Below are positions 34,120 to 43,079 of a stretch of DNA of 64,000 nt, piece by piece. The stretch is taken from the NCBI GenBank assembly GCA_016741995.1, contig JACVCO010000007.1:62001-126000 (forward strand). Direction: 5' to 3'. This DNA is from Hydrogenophaga sp. Lineage in GTDB: Bacteria > Pseudomonadota > Gammaproteobacteria > Burkholderiales > Burkholderiaceae_C. The notes under the pieces were generated by a model that did not search any database, was not told where the DNA came from, and saw only the letters and a list, made by a program, of their open reading frames with translations. How positions within the stretch are numbered: the first letter of the stretch is position 1; the number at the start of each line of letters is the position of its first letter. The position numbers and the translations under genes were made by a program.

Positions 34120-35237
34120 GAGACGCTTCCCGCGTCGCGCCACTGGCGCCGCCCGACCACGAAATGATTCAGCACCGAGGTGCCATCAACCACCGCCATC
34201 ATGCGGGCGTCACCCGCCAGCGCCACCAGCGGATGCGACTGGTGCAGCGAGGACGAGCCCAGCAGGTCTTCGGCCCAGCGACAGGCTTCGAGCGCGAGTT
34301 CGCCAGCCATGGCCTTGGCCGCGGACGCCATGGGCACGGCATCGGCGGCGCCCAATTGCGTGGCGACGCGCATGCACAGCAGATGCGCCGCCTCGCAGCG
34401 TGCCCACAACCGCGCCACACCATGCTGAACCAGGGTGCTGCTGGCCAATGGCGCGCGCGCCACGACACGGTCTCCCGCGTAGTCGCGCGCCATCGCCAGG
34501 GCCGCGCGTGCAATGCGAACGCCCTGCAACGCCGCCAGCAGGCGGGCGATGGGAAACGCGGCCTTGGCGCCAGCGAGACCGGCGCCCTCCTCGCCCAGCC
34601 GCGCCTCGACCGGCAGCTCACAGCCGCGAAACACCACGCGCGCGAAGCCGATGTGCGTCAGGCCCAGCGGAGACAGCGCCTCGCGCTCGAGCCCTGGCGC
34701 ATTGCCCGGCACCAGAAAGCGCGTGAGTCCGGCGTCGGTGCGCGCGAGCACCACGAACAGGGTGGCGGACAGGCCATGCGTGACCCAGGTCTTCTCGCCA
34801 TCGAGCACATAACGATCGCCGACGCGCTGCGCCCGGGTGCCCATGCGCTCCAGATCCGAGCCGGCCTCGGTCTCGGTCATGGCAATCGCGCCGATGCCTT
34901 CGCCGGCCAACAGGTCGGGCAGGTACCGCGCCTGCTGCGCCGCACTGCCAAACTGGTGCAGGTAACGCTGCACGCTGTGGTTGCCCAGCAGCGTGAGGCC
35001 AGGCGAGAGGCCTTCCACCAGGCAGGCGAATTCCAGCCCCGAGAGGCCATGCCCTCCCGCCTCCGGCGGCAGGGTGGATCCCAGATAGCCCGTGGGTGCG
35101 AGCTCGCGGAAGATGGCGCGCAACTCATCCGCGTGAAACGGCCGGCCCACGGGCCTTGGGTGCGCCACCGCAATGGCCTCGGCGCGCTCGCGCAGCGCAC
35201 GCTCGCGCGGGCCGAGGCTGAAGCGATCGGCATCCAT
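34116..35237 (-). CDS. Acyl-CoA dehydrogenase
   Basis: A 373-residue flavoprotein of the acyl-CoA dehydrogenase family: GYLGSTLPPEAGGHGLSGLEF (N-terminal helical domain), IGAIAMTETEAGSDLERMGTRA (flavin/substrate strand), KTWVTHGLSATLFVVLART, and the C-terminal four-helix bundle. The residue aligned by eye with the usual catalytic Glu (YEGT) is Asp in VVDGTSVLNHFVVGRR, so the base may be Asp or sit elsewhere, as in isovaleryl-CoA dehydrogenase. It probably introduces the double bond used by the hydratase at 38706. Overall nearest to the glutaryl/cyclohexane-type group, judged by eye. Confidence 0.9.
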   Translation of the reverse strand: MDADRFSLGPRERALRERAEAIAVAHPRPVGRPFHADELRAIFRELAPTGYLGSTLPPEAGGHGLSGLEFACLVEGLSPGLTLLGNHSVQRYLHQFGSAAQQARYLPDLLAGEGIGAIAMTETEAGSDLERMGTRAQRVGDRYVLDGEKTWVTHGLSATLFVVLARTDAGLTRFLVPGNAPGLEREALSPLGLTHIGFARVVFRGCELPVEARLGEEGAGLAGAKAAFPIARLLAALQGVRIARAALAMARDYAGDRVVARAPLASSTLVQHGVARLWARCEAAHLLCMRVATQLGAADAVPMASAAKAMAGELALEACRWAEDLLGSSSLHQSHPLVALAGDARMMAVVDGTSVLNHFVVGRRQWRDAGSVS

Positions 35238-35242
35238 CGGCG

Positions 35243-36337
35243 TCAGCCCTGCACGGGAAGAACCGGCGGCGGCCGAGGCTCGGCACGCTGGGTCGTCTCG
35301 AACTCGATCGGCATGCGCACCTGCAGGCTGCGCCCCTCGCCCTGCGGCAGGTGGAACAGGCGGCCGCGCTCGAACAGCTCGGCATCGCCCACCACCTCGG
35401 CGTAATCGCGCTCGGGGCCGCAGGGCACACCCGCCGCGCGCAGCAGCGCGGTCCATTCGGCCCGCGTGCGCTTGAGCGCAAGCGGCGCGAACAGGCGCTC
35501 GATCTCGTCCTGCGCAGCGCAGCGCTGCTCGTTGTGCGCGAAGCGTGGGTCGTCGCCCCAGCCCGGATGGCCCACCGTCTCGCACAGTGCCTTCCAGTGC
35601 CGCAGCGTGATCACGGTCACGAGCAGACGGCCGTCAGCCGCACCCAGCATCGGCGTGCACGACACCGTGGAATGGTTGCCGTTGCGGCGGGCAAAGGCCG
35701 GGTCGGCGTCGTACAGGCAGACCTGCGGGTATTGCATGTACAGGCAGGTGTCGGCCAGCGACACCTGGATGAAATCGCCCACGCCGGTCTGGCGCCGATT
35801 CTCCAGCGCCGCCAGCACACCCAGCGCGGCCCACACGCCGGTGGTGACATCGACCACAGAAGCGCCGGTGCGAAACCCCGGGCCCTGAACGGGGCCGGTG
35901 GCGGCGATCAGGCCCATCGCGGCCTGCGCCAGTCCATCGGTCCCCGCCGGCCCGCCCGTGCCGAAGCCTGTCACCAGCACCGCAATGAGGCGCGGGTTCT
36001 CGCGCCGCAGCGAGGCGCCATCCAGGCCGGCGCGGGCCAGCACGGCCGGCCCCAGATTGGAGATCACCACGTCGGCCTGCAACGCCAGCGCCCTGGCCTG
36101 CGCGGCCTGCGTCGGGTCGGCGATGTCCAGCAACACGAGGTCCTTGTTGCGGTTGGTGGACGCATACAGCGCGGCCACGTCACCGGCCAGCGGGCCCATG
36201 CGCCGCGTCACGTCGCCCTGGGGTGGCTCCACCTTGGTCACCTGCGCCCCCAGATCGGCCAGCGTCTGACCACAGGAGGGCCCCGCCACCATGTGCGTGA
36301 ACTCCACCACCTTCAAACCCGCAAGAACGGCTGTCAA
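35243..36337 (-). CDS. CaiB/BaiF family class III CoA-transferase
   Basis: A 364-residue CoA-transferase with the N-terminal LKVVEFTHMVAGPSCGQTLADLGAQVTKVEPP, the segment YASTNRNKDLVLLDI, and the catalytic Asp in TGASVVDVTTGVWAALGV. These enzymes move CoA between acids without ATP. The start appears to be TTG 36337, with GGGGAG eight bases upstream and a one-base gap to the preceding stop. Family length is usually 380-420 residues, so this is slightly short. It may activate the pathway acid with CoA from a downstream acyl-CoA product. Confidence 0.9.
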   Translation of the reverse strand: MTAVLAGLKVVEFTHMVAGPSCGQTLADLGAQVTKVEPPQGDVTRRMGPLAGDVAALYASTNRNKDLVLLDIADPTQAAQARALALQADVVISNLGPAVLARAGLDGASLRRENPRLIAVLVTGFGTGGPAGTDGLAQAAMGLIAATGPVQGPGFRTGASVVDVTTGVWAALGVLAALENRRQTGVGDFIQVSLADTCLYMQYPQVCLYDADPAFARRNGNHSTVSCTPMLGAADGRLLVTVITLRHWKALCETVGHPGWGDDPRFAHNEQRCAAQDEIERLFAPLALKRTRAEWTALLRAAGVPCGPERDYAEVVGDAELFERGRLFHLPQGEGRSLQVRMPIEFETTQRAEPRPPPVLPVQG

Positions 36338-36338
36338 C

Positions 36339-37130
36339 TCAAGCTCTCCCCAAAGGCCGGCGCGGTGGCCCGTCGTACGTGATGTTTTCGTCGGGTATGT
36401 GTCGCCAGCCGGCCTCGCGCGTCATTTCCTCGACGGCGTGCACAGCCAGACCCGCGCTGCGCGGCATGAAGGCCAGCGCACGCAGCAAGCGCCAGTCGAG
36501 GCCCATGTCCAGACCCAGTGCGGCCAGGGCGCCATCCTGGTTCATCGGCAGCCGCTTTCCTTTGCTGCGCGCGAGCTCGGCCTCCACCTCGAAGGCCAGC
36601 GCCGAGTGCTCACCGCGCACACCGTCGCGGTCGGCGATCGCATACAACCGAGGCACGCGAGGATCCCCGTCGGGATGCAGTGCATGACCATAGCCCGGCA
36701 CCTTGCGCCCCGAGCCGCGGAAATGGCCGACGATGGCCTGTGCCGCCTGCTCGAGGCTCTCGCGACCGGCGCGCACCTCAGGGACGTGCCGAGCGACCTG
36801 CTCGCCGAGTTGCTCGCACGCGCCACCATAGGTATCGCCGAAGGCCATCACGCCACCGGCCACCGCGGCCTGCAACGGCGTGCCCGCCGAAGCCAGATAG
36901 CGCGTGACGATGCTCGACGGCACGATGCCGTGGTCGAGCACCGACACCATCATGGCGTCGAGCACACGCGCGTGCCCTGGCGGCGGCAGCTCGCCGGTGG
37001 CCAGCAGGAGAAAGGCCTCGGCAAACGAAACCCGCCCCACCAACTCCTGCAGGTCGTAGCCGCGCAACACGACGGCATCGCGATCACCGCAGGCGATGGC
37101 CGTGCGCCATTGGTCCCGTGTGGCACTCAT
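36339..37130 (-). CDS. Short citrate-synthase-like protein (citryl-CoA lyase type)
   Basis: A 263-residue protein of the citrate synthase fold, far shorter than the usual 370-430. It keeps VLRGYDLQELVGRVSFAEAFLLLATGELP near the start, the second active-site His region KVPGYGHALHPDGDPRVPRLY, and LPMNQDGALAALGLDMGLD. The first catalytic His, normally in GPLHGGANE, is not evident: the segment reads GDTYGGACEQLGEQ. This pattern resembles the small citryl-CoA-lyase-annotated proteins found next to CaiB genes. It may cleave or form a C-C bond at a CoA thioester. It overlaps the ferredoxin stop by 4 bp. Confidence 0.82.
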   Translation of the reverse strand: MSATRDQWRTAIACGDRDAVVLRGYDLQELVGRVSFAEAFLLLATGELPPPGHARVLDAMMVSVLDHGIVPSSIVTRYLASAGTPLQAAVAGGVMAFGDTYGGACEQLGEQVARHVPEVRAGRESLEQAAQAIVGHFRGSGRKVPGYGHALHPDGDPRVPRLYAIADRDGVRGEHSALAFEVEAELARSKGKRLPMNQDGALAALGLDMGLDWRLLRALAFMPRSAGLAVHAVEEMTREAGWRHIPDENITYDGPPRRPLGRA

Positions 37131-37351
37131 GACGGCTCCCCGTCCTCGAACACCATCGAGATGGCCGACACAGGGCAGAGCTCCTCCGCCTCGCGGGCAG
37201 CCACCTCGTCGAGCACCTTGGCCACGTAGAGCGCGTGGCCATCGGACTGGAAGGCGAACTTGTCGGGATGGGCCGATATGCACATGCCCGAGCCAACGCA
37301 AAGGTTGTTGTCGATGCGGATCGCAACGAGTTTCTTCTCACCCATCGTCAC
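37127..37351 (-). CDS. P450-type [3Fe-4S] ferredoxin
   Basis: A 74-residue ferredoxin with only three cluster cysteines, Cys18, Cys24 and Cys59 (CVGSGMC and ELCPVSAI). The position of the fourth ligand of a [4Fe-4S] site is Gly/Ser, the pattern of single-cluster [3Fe-4S] ferredoxins that serve actinobacterial and proteobacterial P450s. GTG 37351 overlaps the P450-2 stop as GTGA; an ATG two codons later (37345) is an alternative. Direct coupling to P450-2 makes it that enzyme's probable electron donor. Confidence 0.9.
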   Translation of the reverse strand: MTMGEKKLVAIRIDNNLCVGSGMCISAHPDKFAFQSDGHALYVAKVLDEVAAREAEELCPVSAISMVFEDGEPS

Positions 37352-38568
37352 CCCAGCCGCAGGTGAATGGGCGCTTCGATGCTGCGCCCGAGGATGCGCG
37401 GCTCCCAGCGGATGCCGGTGGTGACTTCCATCTTCGGGAAGCGACGCAGGATCTCGTTGAACGCGATCTCGGCCTCCATGCGGGCCAGCGGCGCACCCAG
37501 GCAGAAGTGGATGCCGTGGCTGAACGACAGGTGCGGGTTCGGATCGCGCGTGGGAATGAAGCGCTCCGCGTCAGCGAACTTTTCGGGATCGCGATTGGCC
37601 GCGCCCATCAGCAAGAGAATGCGGTCGCCCTGGCGGATCTTCCGGCCGTGCAGCTCCATGTCCTCACCGGCCAGGCGCATGGTTCCCTTGAGCGGCCCGT
37701 TGTAGCGCAGGCCCTCCTCGATGGCCGTCTTCATGCTCTGCGGATTGGCACGCAGGAAATCAAGCTCCTTCGGCAGCTCGATCAGCGTGGTGAGCGTGTT
37801 GCAGATCAGGGTCTGCGTGGTCTCGTGCCCGGCGTTGAGCAGGATGATGCAGGAGTGCAGCACATCGTCTTCGGTCAACAGCGGATCGGAGCGCTGCACC
37901 TCCATCAGCCAGCTCATCATGTCCTCGCGCGGGTTGTCGATCCGCGCGTCGTACAGCGTCTTGAGGTAGGCCTTGAACTCGATGAGCGCATCCTGCGCGC
38001 GGTCGATCCGCGTTTCATCACCGACACCGGCCAGCAGCAGGGTGGTGATGGCCTCGGCCCAATGCTGGAACCGATGCAGGTCTTCGCGTGGTGCACCGAT
38101 GATCGAAGCGATCACGTTGGCTGGCAGCGGATAGGCGAATTGCGCATTGAGGTCCACCGTCATGCCATCGGCCCACTGGTCCAGGTGCCAGTGCACGTAC
38201 TCCTCGGTAATGGCGCGCATGGTCTGAACCGCCTTGGGCGTGAAGGCGCGGCTGAAGATGCGGCGCAGCCGGGTGTGGTCCGGTGGATCGGTGAACACCA
38301 CGAACGAACGCAGCGCCTGGTAGGTGGGCTTGTATCGATCCCGCTCCTCGGCGTTGAGCCGGTTCTCGTACCACGGCGTGATGCGGTCGGCCAGAAACTT
38401 CTGGTTGTGCAGCGCGTTGTAGACATCCTGGTACCGCGTCAGAACCCAGCCGCGCCAGCGTTCGTTCCAGTAGCAGGGATGGTGGTCCCGCAGCATGGCG
38501 TAGTAAGGGGACGGGTTCTGCACGATCTCGTCATCGAGCAGGTCGTCCTGGACGGCATCGACATTCAT
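37348..38568 (-). CDS. Cytochrome P450 (P450-2)
   Basis: A 406-residue soluble P450 with I-helix ILLNAGHETTQTLI, K-helix IEEGLRYNG, FIPTRDPNPHLSFSHG and heme-ligand Cys356 in HGIHFCLGAPLARMEAE. The N-terminal NERWRGWVLTRYQDVYNALHN and the meander closely parallel P450-1, so the two are paralogues. ATG 38568 is supported by GGAGGA six bases upstream. It heads the operon with the [3Fe-4S] ferredoxin, the citrate-synthase-like protein, CaiB, ACAD and reductase. It may act on a different position or later intermediate than P450-1. Confidence 0.94.
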   Translation of the reverse strand: MNVDAVQDDLLDDEIVQNPSPYYAMLRDHHPCYWNERWRGWVLTRYQDVYNALHNQKFLADRITPWYENRLNAEERDRYKPTYQALRSFVVFTDPPDHTRLRRIFSRAFTPKAVQTMRAITEEYVHWHLDQWADGMTVDLNAQFAYPLPANVIASIIGAPREDLHRFQHWAEAITTLLLAGVGDETRIDRAQDALIEFKAYLKTLYDARIDNPREDMMSWLMEVQRSDPLLTEDDVLHSCIILLNAGHETTQTLICNTLTTLIELPKELDFLRANPQSMKTAIEEGLRYNGPLKGTMRLAGEDMELHGRKIRQGDRILLLMGAANRDPEKFADAERFIPTRDPNPHLSFSHGIHFCLGAPLARMEAEIAFNEILRRFPKMEVTTGIRWEPRILGRSIEAPIHLRLG

Positions 38569-38601
38569 TCGGAATCCTCCAGAGCCAGGTAACAGATCAA
38601 C

Positions 38602-38615
38602 TAAGCGTTTGCTCA
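38602..38615. promoter_or_regulatory. Operator copy 4 of the dyad
   Basis: TAAGC-GTTT-GCTCA, one mismatch, 33 bp upstream of the P450-2 start. The core and flanks match copy 1 base for base over CAACTAAGCGTTTGCT, indicating shared ancestry of the two P450 promoters. Confidence 0.75.
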
Positions 38616-38623
38616 TTTTCAGC

Positions 38624-38637
38624 TAAGCGAGCGCTTA
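38624..38637. promoter_or_regulatory. Operator copy 5 of the dyad
   Basis: TAAGC-GAGC-GCTTA with perfect arms, eight bases after copy 4. It overlaps the first bases of the TATAAT box of the plus-strand hydratase-tetR promoter, a classic repressor position, and also lies upstream of P450-2. Confidence 0.82.
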
Positions 38638-38641
38638 TAAT
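38636..38641 (+). promoter_or_regulatory. Probable -10 box of the hydratase-tetR transcript
   Basis: A perfect TATAAT in otherwise GC-rich DNA, about 65 bp upstream of the hydratase ATG. The -35 region 17 bp upstream (TCATTT) is weak. Overlap with operator copy 5 suggests repression and autoregulation of tetR. Confidence 0.6.
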
Positions 38642-38705
38642 ATTGACGAACCCGGATCACGTCAACCGACCGACGTGCGCCTTGCTCAACCCAACGGAGA
38701 AACCG

Positions 38706-39524
38706 ATGCCCGAAGCCGCTTCCATCTACGACAGCTACAAGCGCCTCAAATTCGATCGCCCTCACCCGCGCGTGCTTCGGGTGACCATGGACAACCCCGG
38801 CAAGAAGAATTCGATCGACGAAGTGATGCACCCGGAGATGGTCCGGGTCTGGAATGACATCTCGTACGACGACAGCGTCTCTGCCGTGATCCTGACGGGC
38901 GCCGGGGATGCCTTCTGCGCGGGCGGCAACTTCGACATGGTCGATCAGATGGTGGCCGACCACGAGGTGCGCATGAAGAACCTCCGCGAGGCAAGAGACG
39001 TTGTCTACAACATGATCAATTGCAGCAAGCCCATCGTGGCGGCCGTGCGCGGGCCGGCAGTGGGCGGTGGCCTGGTCTGCGCAATCCTTTCCGATATTTC
39101 GGTCGTCAGTCGCACAGCCAAGCTGATCGATGGACACACCCGCTTGGGCCTGGCGGCGGGTGACCACGCCGCCATCATCTGGCCACTGTTGTGCGGCATG
39201 GCACGCGCCAAGTACCACCTGCTCATGTGCACCACGCTCAGCGGCCAGGAGGCCGCCGATATCGGCCTGGTGTCGATGGCGGTGGACGACGACGCGGTAC
39301 AGGCCAAGGCGCTGGAGATCGCCTCCACACTGGCTGACGGCCCACCCATGGCCATCCGCATCACCAAGTACACGATGAACCACTGGCTGCGCATGGCCGG
39401 GCCGATCTTCGATGCCTCGCTGGCCTTCGAATTCCACGGTTTCACCGGACCGGAACTGGCCGAAGGCCTGGCCGCGATCCGCGAGCGACGACCGCCGAAG
39501 TTCCCCACCCACAGCGCCTTCTGA
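38706..39524 (+). CDS. Enoyl-CoA hydratase/isomerase family protein
   Basis: A 272-residue crotonase with LRVTMDNPGKKNSIDEVMH, oxyanion segment LTGAGDAFCAGGNFDMVD, VRGPAVGGGLVCAILSDISV and DGHTRLGLAAGDHAAIIWPLLCG. The last segment has the G-L-x-AGD-x2-A-x-IWPL form seen in a large group of hydratases rather than the PE-x-LG form, so the second catalytic Glu is not obvious. GGAG lies nine bases before ATG 38706. It is divergent from P450-2 and followed 36 bp later by tetR. It probably hydrates the enoyl-CoA made by the neighbouring ACAD. Confidence 0.9.
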   Translation: MPEAASIYDSYKRLKFDRPHPRVLRVTMDNPGKKNSIDEVMHPEMVRVWNDISYDDSVSAVILTGAGDAFCAGGNFDMVDQMVADHEVRMKNLREARDVVYNMINCSKPIVAAVRGPAVGGGLVCAILSDISVVSRTAKLIDGHTRLGLAAGDHAAIIWPLLCGMARAKYHLLMCTTLSGQEAADIGLVSMAVDDDAVQAKALEIASTLADGPPMAIRITKYTMNHWLRMAGPIFDASLAFEFHGFTGPELAEGLAAIRERRPPKFPTHSAF

Positions 39525-39560
39525 AGGGCATACGGCGGTTTTCCAGCACAATGCGGGCCC

Positions 39561-40205
39561 ATGTCGACCTCCGACGTCACCCTCACCGACCTGGTCCAGA
39601 AGCGCGTGGACAGCCCCACGGTGCGACGCCTTCTGCTTGCCGGCATTGAATGCTTCTGGCGCGATGGGTTCCACGCGTCGAGCACACGGGACATTGCCAA
39701 GCGGGCCAAGCTCAGCCCGGCAGCCGTCTACGTGCACTTTGCCAGCAAGGAAGACCTGCTCTTCACCATCATCCTGGCGGTGGCCGAGCGGCTGCGCGAC
39801 CGCTTGCGAGAGCTGGCCGAACAGGGCGGCAGCCCGACGGACTTGCTCAAGCGACTGGTACATGCCTACGTTGCGTTTCCCGCGCGCATGTACAAGGCCT
39901 CGCTGGTGGCCAACCGCGAATTCAATTCGCTCACACCGTCGCAGCGCAAGCAGGTGGTGAAGATCCGCGACGAGCTTGAGCAGATCGTGGGCGACTGCCT
40001 TGAGCGCGGCAAGGCGGCGGGTGAGTTTCGTTTCGCGGACCTGTCCATCACGCGCATGGCAGTGGTCTCGTTGTGCCGCTCGACACTGCTGTGGTATTCG
40101 CCGCGTGGGCGCCTCAGCCCTGAGGAAATCGGCGACCAGTACCTGCCATTGGTGCTGGGCATGGTGGGCGGCACCGACAGCGGCGCGGCGCCCACCACGA
40201 CCTGA
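39561..40205 (+). CDS. TetR-family transcriptional regulator
   Basis: A 214-residue regulator with an N-terminal helix-turn-helix at about residues 22-67: VRRLLLAGIECFWRDGFHASSTRDIAKRAKLSPAAVYVHFASKEDLLF. The C-terminal ligand domain is all-helical and divergent. Members that control acyl-CoA catabolic operons usually repress and are released by acyl-CoA. It is the only TetR protein in the window and lies next to the densest pair of operator dyads, so it is the natural candidate to bind the five sites. Co-transcription with the hydratase implies autoregulation. Ligand unknown. Confidence 0.93.
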   Translation: MSTSDVTLTDLVQKRVDSPTVRRLLLAGIECFWRDGFHASSTRDIAKRAKLSPAAVYVHFASKEDLLFTIILAVAERLRDRLRELAEQGGSPTDLLKRLVHAYVAFPARMYKASLVANREFNSLTPSQRKQVVKIRDELEQIVGDCLERGKAAGEFRFADLSITRMAVVSLCRSTLLWYSPRGRLSPEEIGDQYLPLVLGMVGGTDSGAAPTTT

Positions 40206-40218
40206 CGGGTGTGCGCGC

Positions 40219-41058
40219 TCAGCGCGTCAACACCGCCGCATGGTGGGCGATGTGCTCGCCCACCACGCTCTGGATGAAGAAGTAGCCGTGGTCGTAGCCC
40301 GCGTGGCGGCGCAGCGTGAGCGGCTGGCCGGCCGCGGCGCAGGCCGCCTCCAGCCGCTCGGGCGCGAGCTGCTGCGCGAGAAATTGATCGTCCAGGCCCT
40401 GGTCCACCAGCAGCGCGGGCACGCGCGCGCCGGCTTCGATGAGCTTCACCGCGTCGTGCCGCGCCCAGGCACTACGGTCGTCACCCAGATAACCCGCAAA
40501 GGCCTTGTGGCCCCAGGGCACTTCGGTGGGGGCGCAGATCGGCGCGAAGGCCGACACGCTCTGGAAGCGGCCCGGGTGGCGCAGCGCGAGCGTGAGCGCG
40601 CCGTGCCCACCCATGGAATGGCCGGTGATGCCCACCCGATCGGCCTGCAGCGGAAAGTGCTGCGCCAGCACGGCGGGCAGCTCGTCCATGAGCCAGCTCT
40701 CCATGCGCCAGTGCGTGGCGTACGGCGCGCGCGTGGCGTCCAGATAGAAGCCCGCGCCGTGGCCGAAATCCCAGTGCGCGTCGGCCTCGGCCACGCCGGT
40801 GCCGCGCGGGCTGGTATCAGGCGTGACGAGGATGAGGCCGTGCGCGGCCGCGTATTGCTGCGCACCGGCCTTGATCGCGAAGGTCTGTTCGTTGCAGGTG
40901 AGGCCCGCAAGGCAGAACAGCACCGGGCGCGGGCCGGCCTGCGGCGGCACGAAGACGCCGAAGCGCATCGGCAGGCCGGTGGCGCTGGACGCGTGTTCGT
41001 AGAAGCCCTGCACGCCACCGAAGCAGCGGTGCGCTTCGAGGGTTTTGAGTTCGCTCAT
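40219..41058 (-). CDS. fghA: S-formylglutathione hydrolase
   Basis: A 279-residue esterase-D-type alpha/beta hydrolase. Ser148 lies in the nucleophile elbow TGHSMGGHGAL. Other family marks are FCLAGLTCNEQTF, ILVTPDTSPRG, WDFGHGAGFYLDATR and the C-terminal GYDHGYFFI holding the catalytic His. It hydrolyses S-formylglutathione to formate and glutathione. It lies one base after the FrmA gene, forming the standard two-gene formaldehyde oxidation unit, and is convergent with tetR. Confidence 0.95.
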   Translation of the reverse strand: MSELKTLEAHRCFGGVQGFYEHASSATGLPMRFGVFVPPQAGPRPVLFCLAGLTCNEQTFAIKAGAQQYAAAHGLILVTPDTSPRGTGVAEADAHWDFGHGAGFYLDATRAPYATHWRMESWLMDELPAVLAQHFPLQADRVGITGHSMGGHGALTLALRHPGRFQSVSAFAPICAPTEVPWGHKAFAGYLGDDRSAWARHDAVKLIEAGARVPALLVDQGLDDQFLAQQLAPERLEAACAAAGQPLTLRRHAGYDHGYFFIQSVVGEHIAHHAAVLTR

Positions 41059-41059
41059 C

Positions 41060-42166
<1,107 letters not shown>

Positions 42167-42190
42167 GGTGAGGCTCCTCGGGCAATGGTC

Positions 42191-42248
42191 AAAAAAAAGC
42201 GGCCCGTGGTCGACACACGCATCGCTGCGCGCGGCTCGCCACCGGGCC
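42191..42248 (-). terminator. Possible terminator for the binding-protein operon
   Basis: Read on the minus strand, GGCCCGGTGG can pair with CCACGGGCC across a long loop (one bulged base) and is followed by GC and eight T residues. The long loop makes it a weak prediction. It lies between the binding-protein stop at 42291 and frmA. Confidence 0.35.
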
Positions 42249-42290
42249 CGGCCATCGTAAGGGATGACGCCCGCTCCGCCGATGACGGCC

Positions 42291-43079
42291 TCAGCCCTGC
42301 GCCGTGGCGAACAAAGCGCCTTCGCTGCGGAAGTCGCCGGTCGGCGGCGCCACGCGAGCACCCTGTATGCCTGCGTGTGCCAGGGCATTGGCCACGAAGC
42401 CGCTGGCCTTCATGTCTTCGACAAAAGCCCACACCCCCTGCAGCGCAAGGTCACTGCGGTCAGTGGGGATCCCCACCGCCTGGTGAATGACCATGAAGTT
42501 GCCCGGAAGCAGGCGCAGGCCGGCGTGGCGGCGCGCATCGGCTTCCAGCTGCTGGCGCACGCCTGCCGCCACCTCGGCGCCGTGGCTCAAGAATTCGTCC
42601 ACAACCCCAGGCGATGTGGCCGCGCGCAACACCTGCGCTTGCTTCAGTTCGCGCGAGAGGAACAGGTCGTAGGCACTGCCTTGCCCCACCACCACGCGCA
42701 CGCCCTCGCGGTCGACCTCCGCACCGGTGCGCAGTGCTGAAGCCTCGCGCACCAGATAAGCCCCCTCGATCTGTACGTACGGTGGCGCGAAGCGCAGTTG
42801 CGCCGCGCGCTGCGGATCGAGCGCGAAGAATCCGATGTCGGCCTCGCCGTCGGCCACCGCTTGAACGGAACGGCCAGCGGTCTCGAACAACACCAGTTCC
42901 AGTGGCAACGCCAGGCGTTCGGCCAGCCGGCGCGCCAACGCCACCGAGACGCCGCCGGGCTCACCACCCGCACCACGCGCAGCGAGCACCGGGTTACCGA
43001 AATTGATGGCGGCGCGCAGGGTGCCGGTGGGCGCGATCTGACGAGCGAGCCCGGCTTCGGGATGGGTCATGCCGTTCAT
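42291..43079 (-). CDS. Solute-binding family 3-like protein without signal peptide
   Basis: A 262-residue protein with the SBP_bac_3 fold: [75 protein letters not shown] and [18 protein letters not shown]. This family normally binds amino acids in the periplasm, but no signal peptide is visible from ATG 43079, which overlaps the upstream stop by 4 bp. It may be cytoplasmic, be exported another way, or be translated as a partner of the secreted protein encoded just upstream. No transporter membrane genes are adjacent. Confidence 0.8.
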   Translation of the reverse strand: MNGMTHPEAGLARQIAPTGTLRAAINFGNPVLAARGAGGEPGGVSVALARRLAERLALPLELVLFETAGRSVQAVADGEADIGFFALDPQRAAQLRFAPPYVQIEGAYLVREASALRTGAEVDREGVRVVVGQGSAYDLFLSRELKQAQVLRAATSPGVVDEFLSHGAEVAAGVRQQLEADARRHAGLRLLPGNFMVIHQAVGIPTDRSDLALQGVWAFVEDMKASGFVANALAHAGIQGARVAPPTGDFRSEGALFATAQG

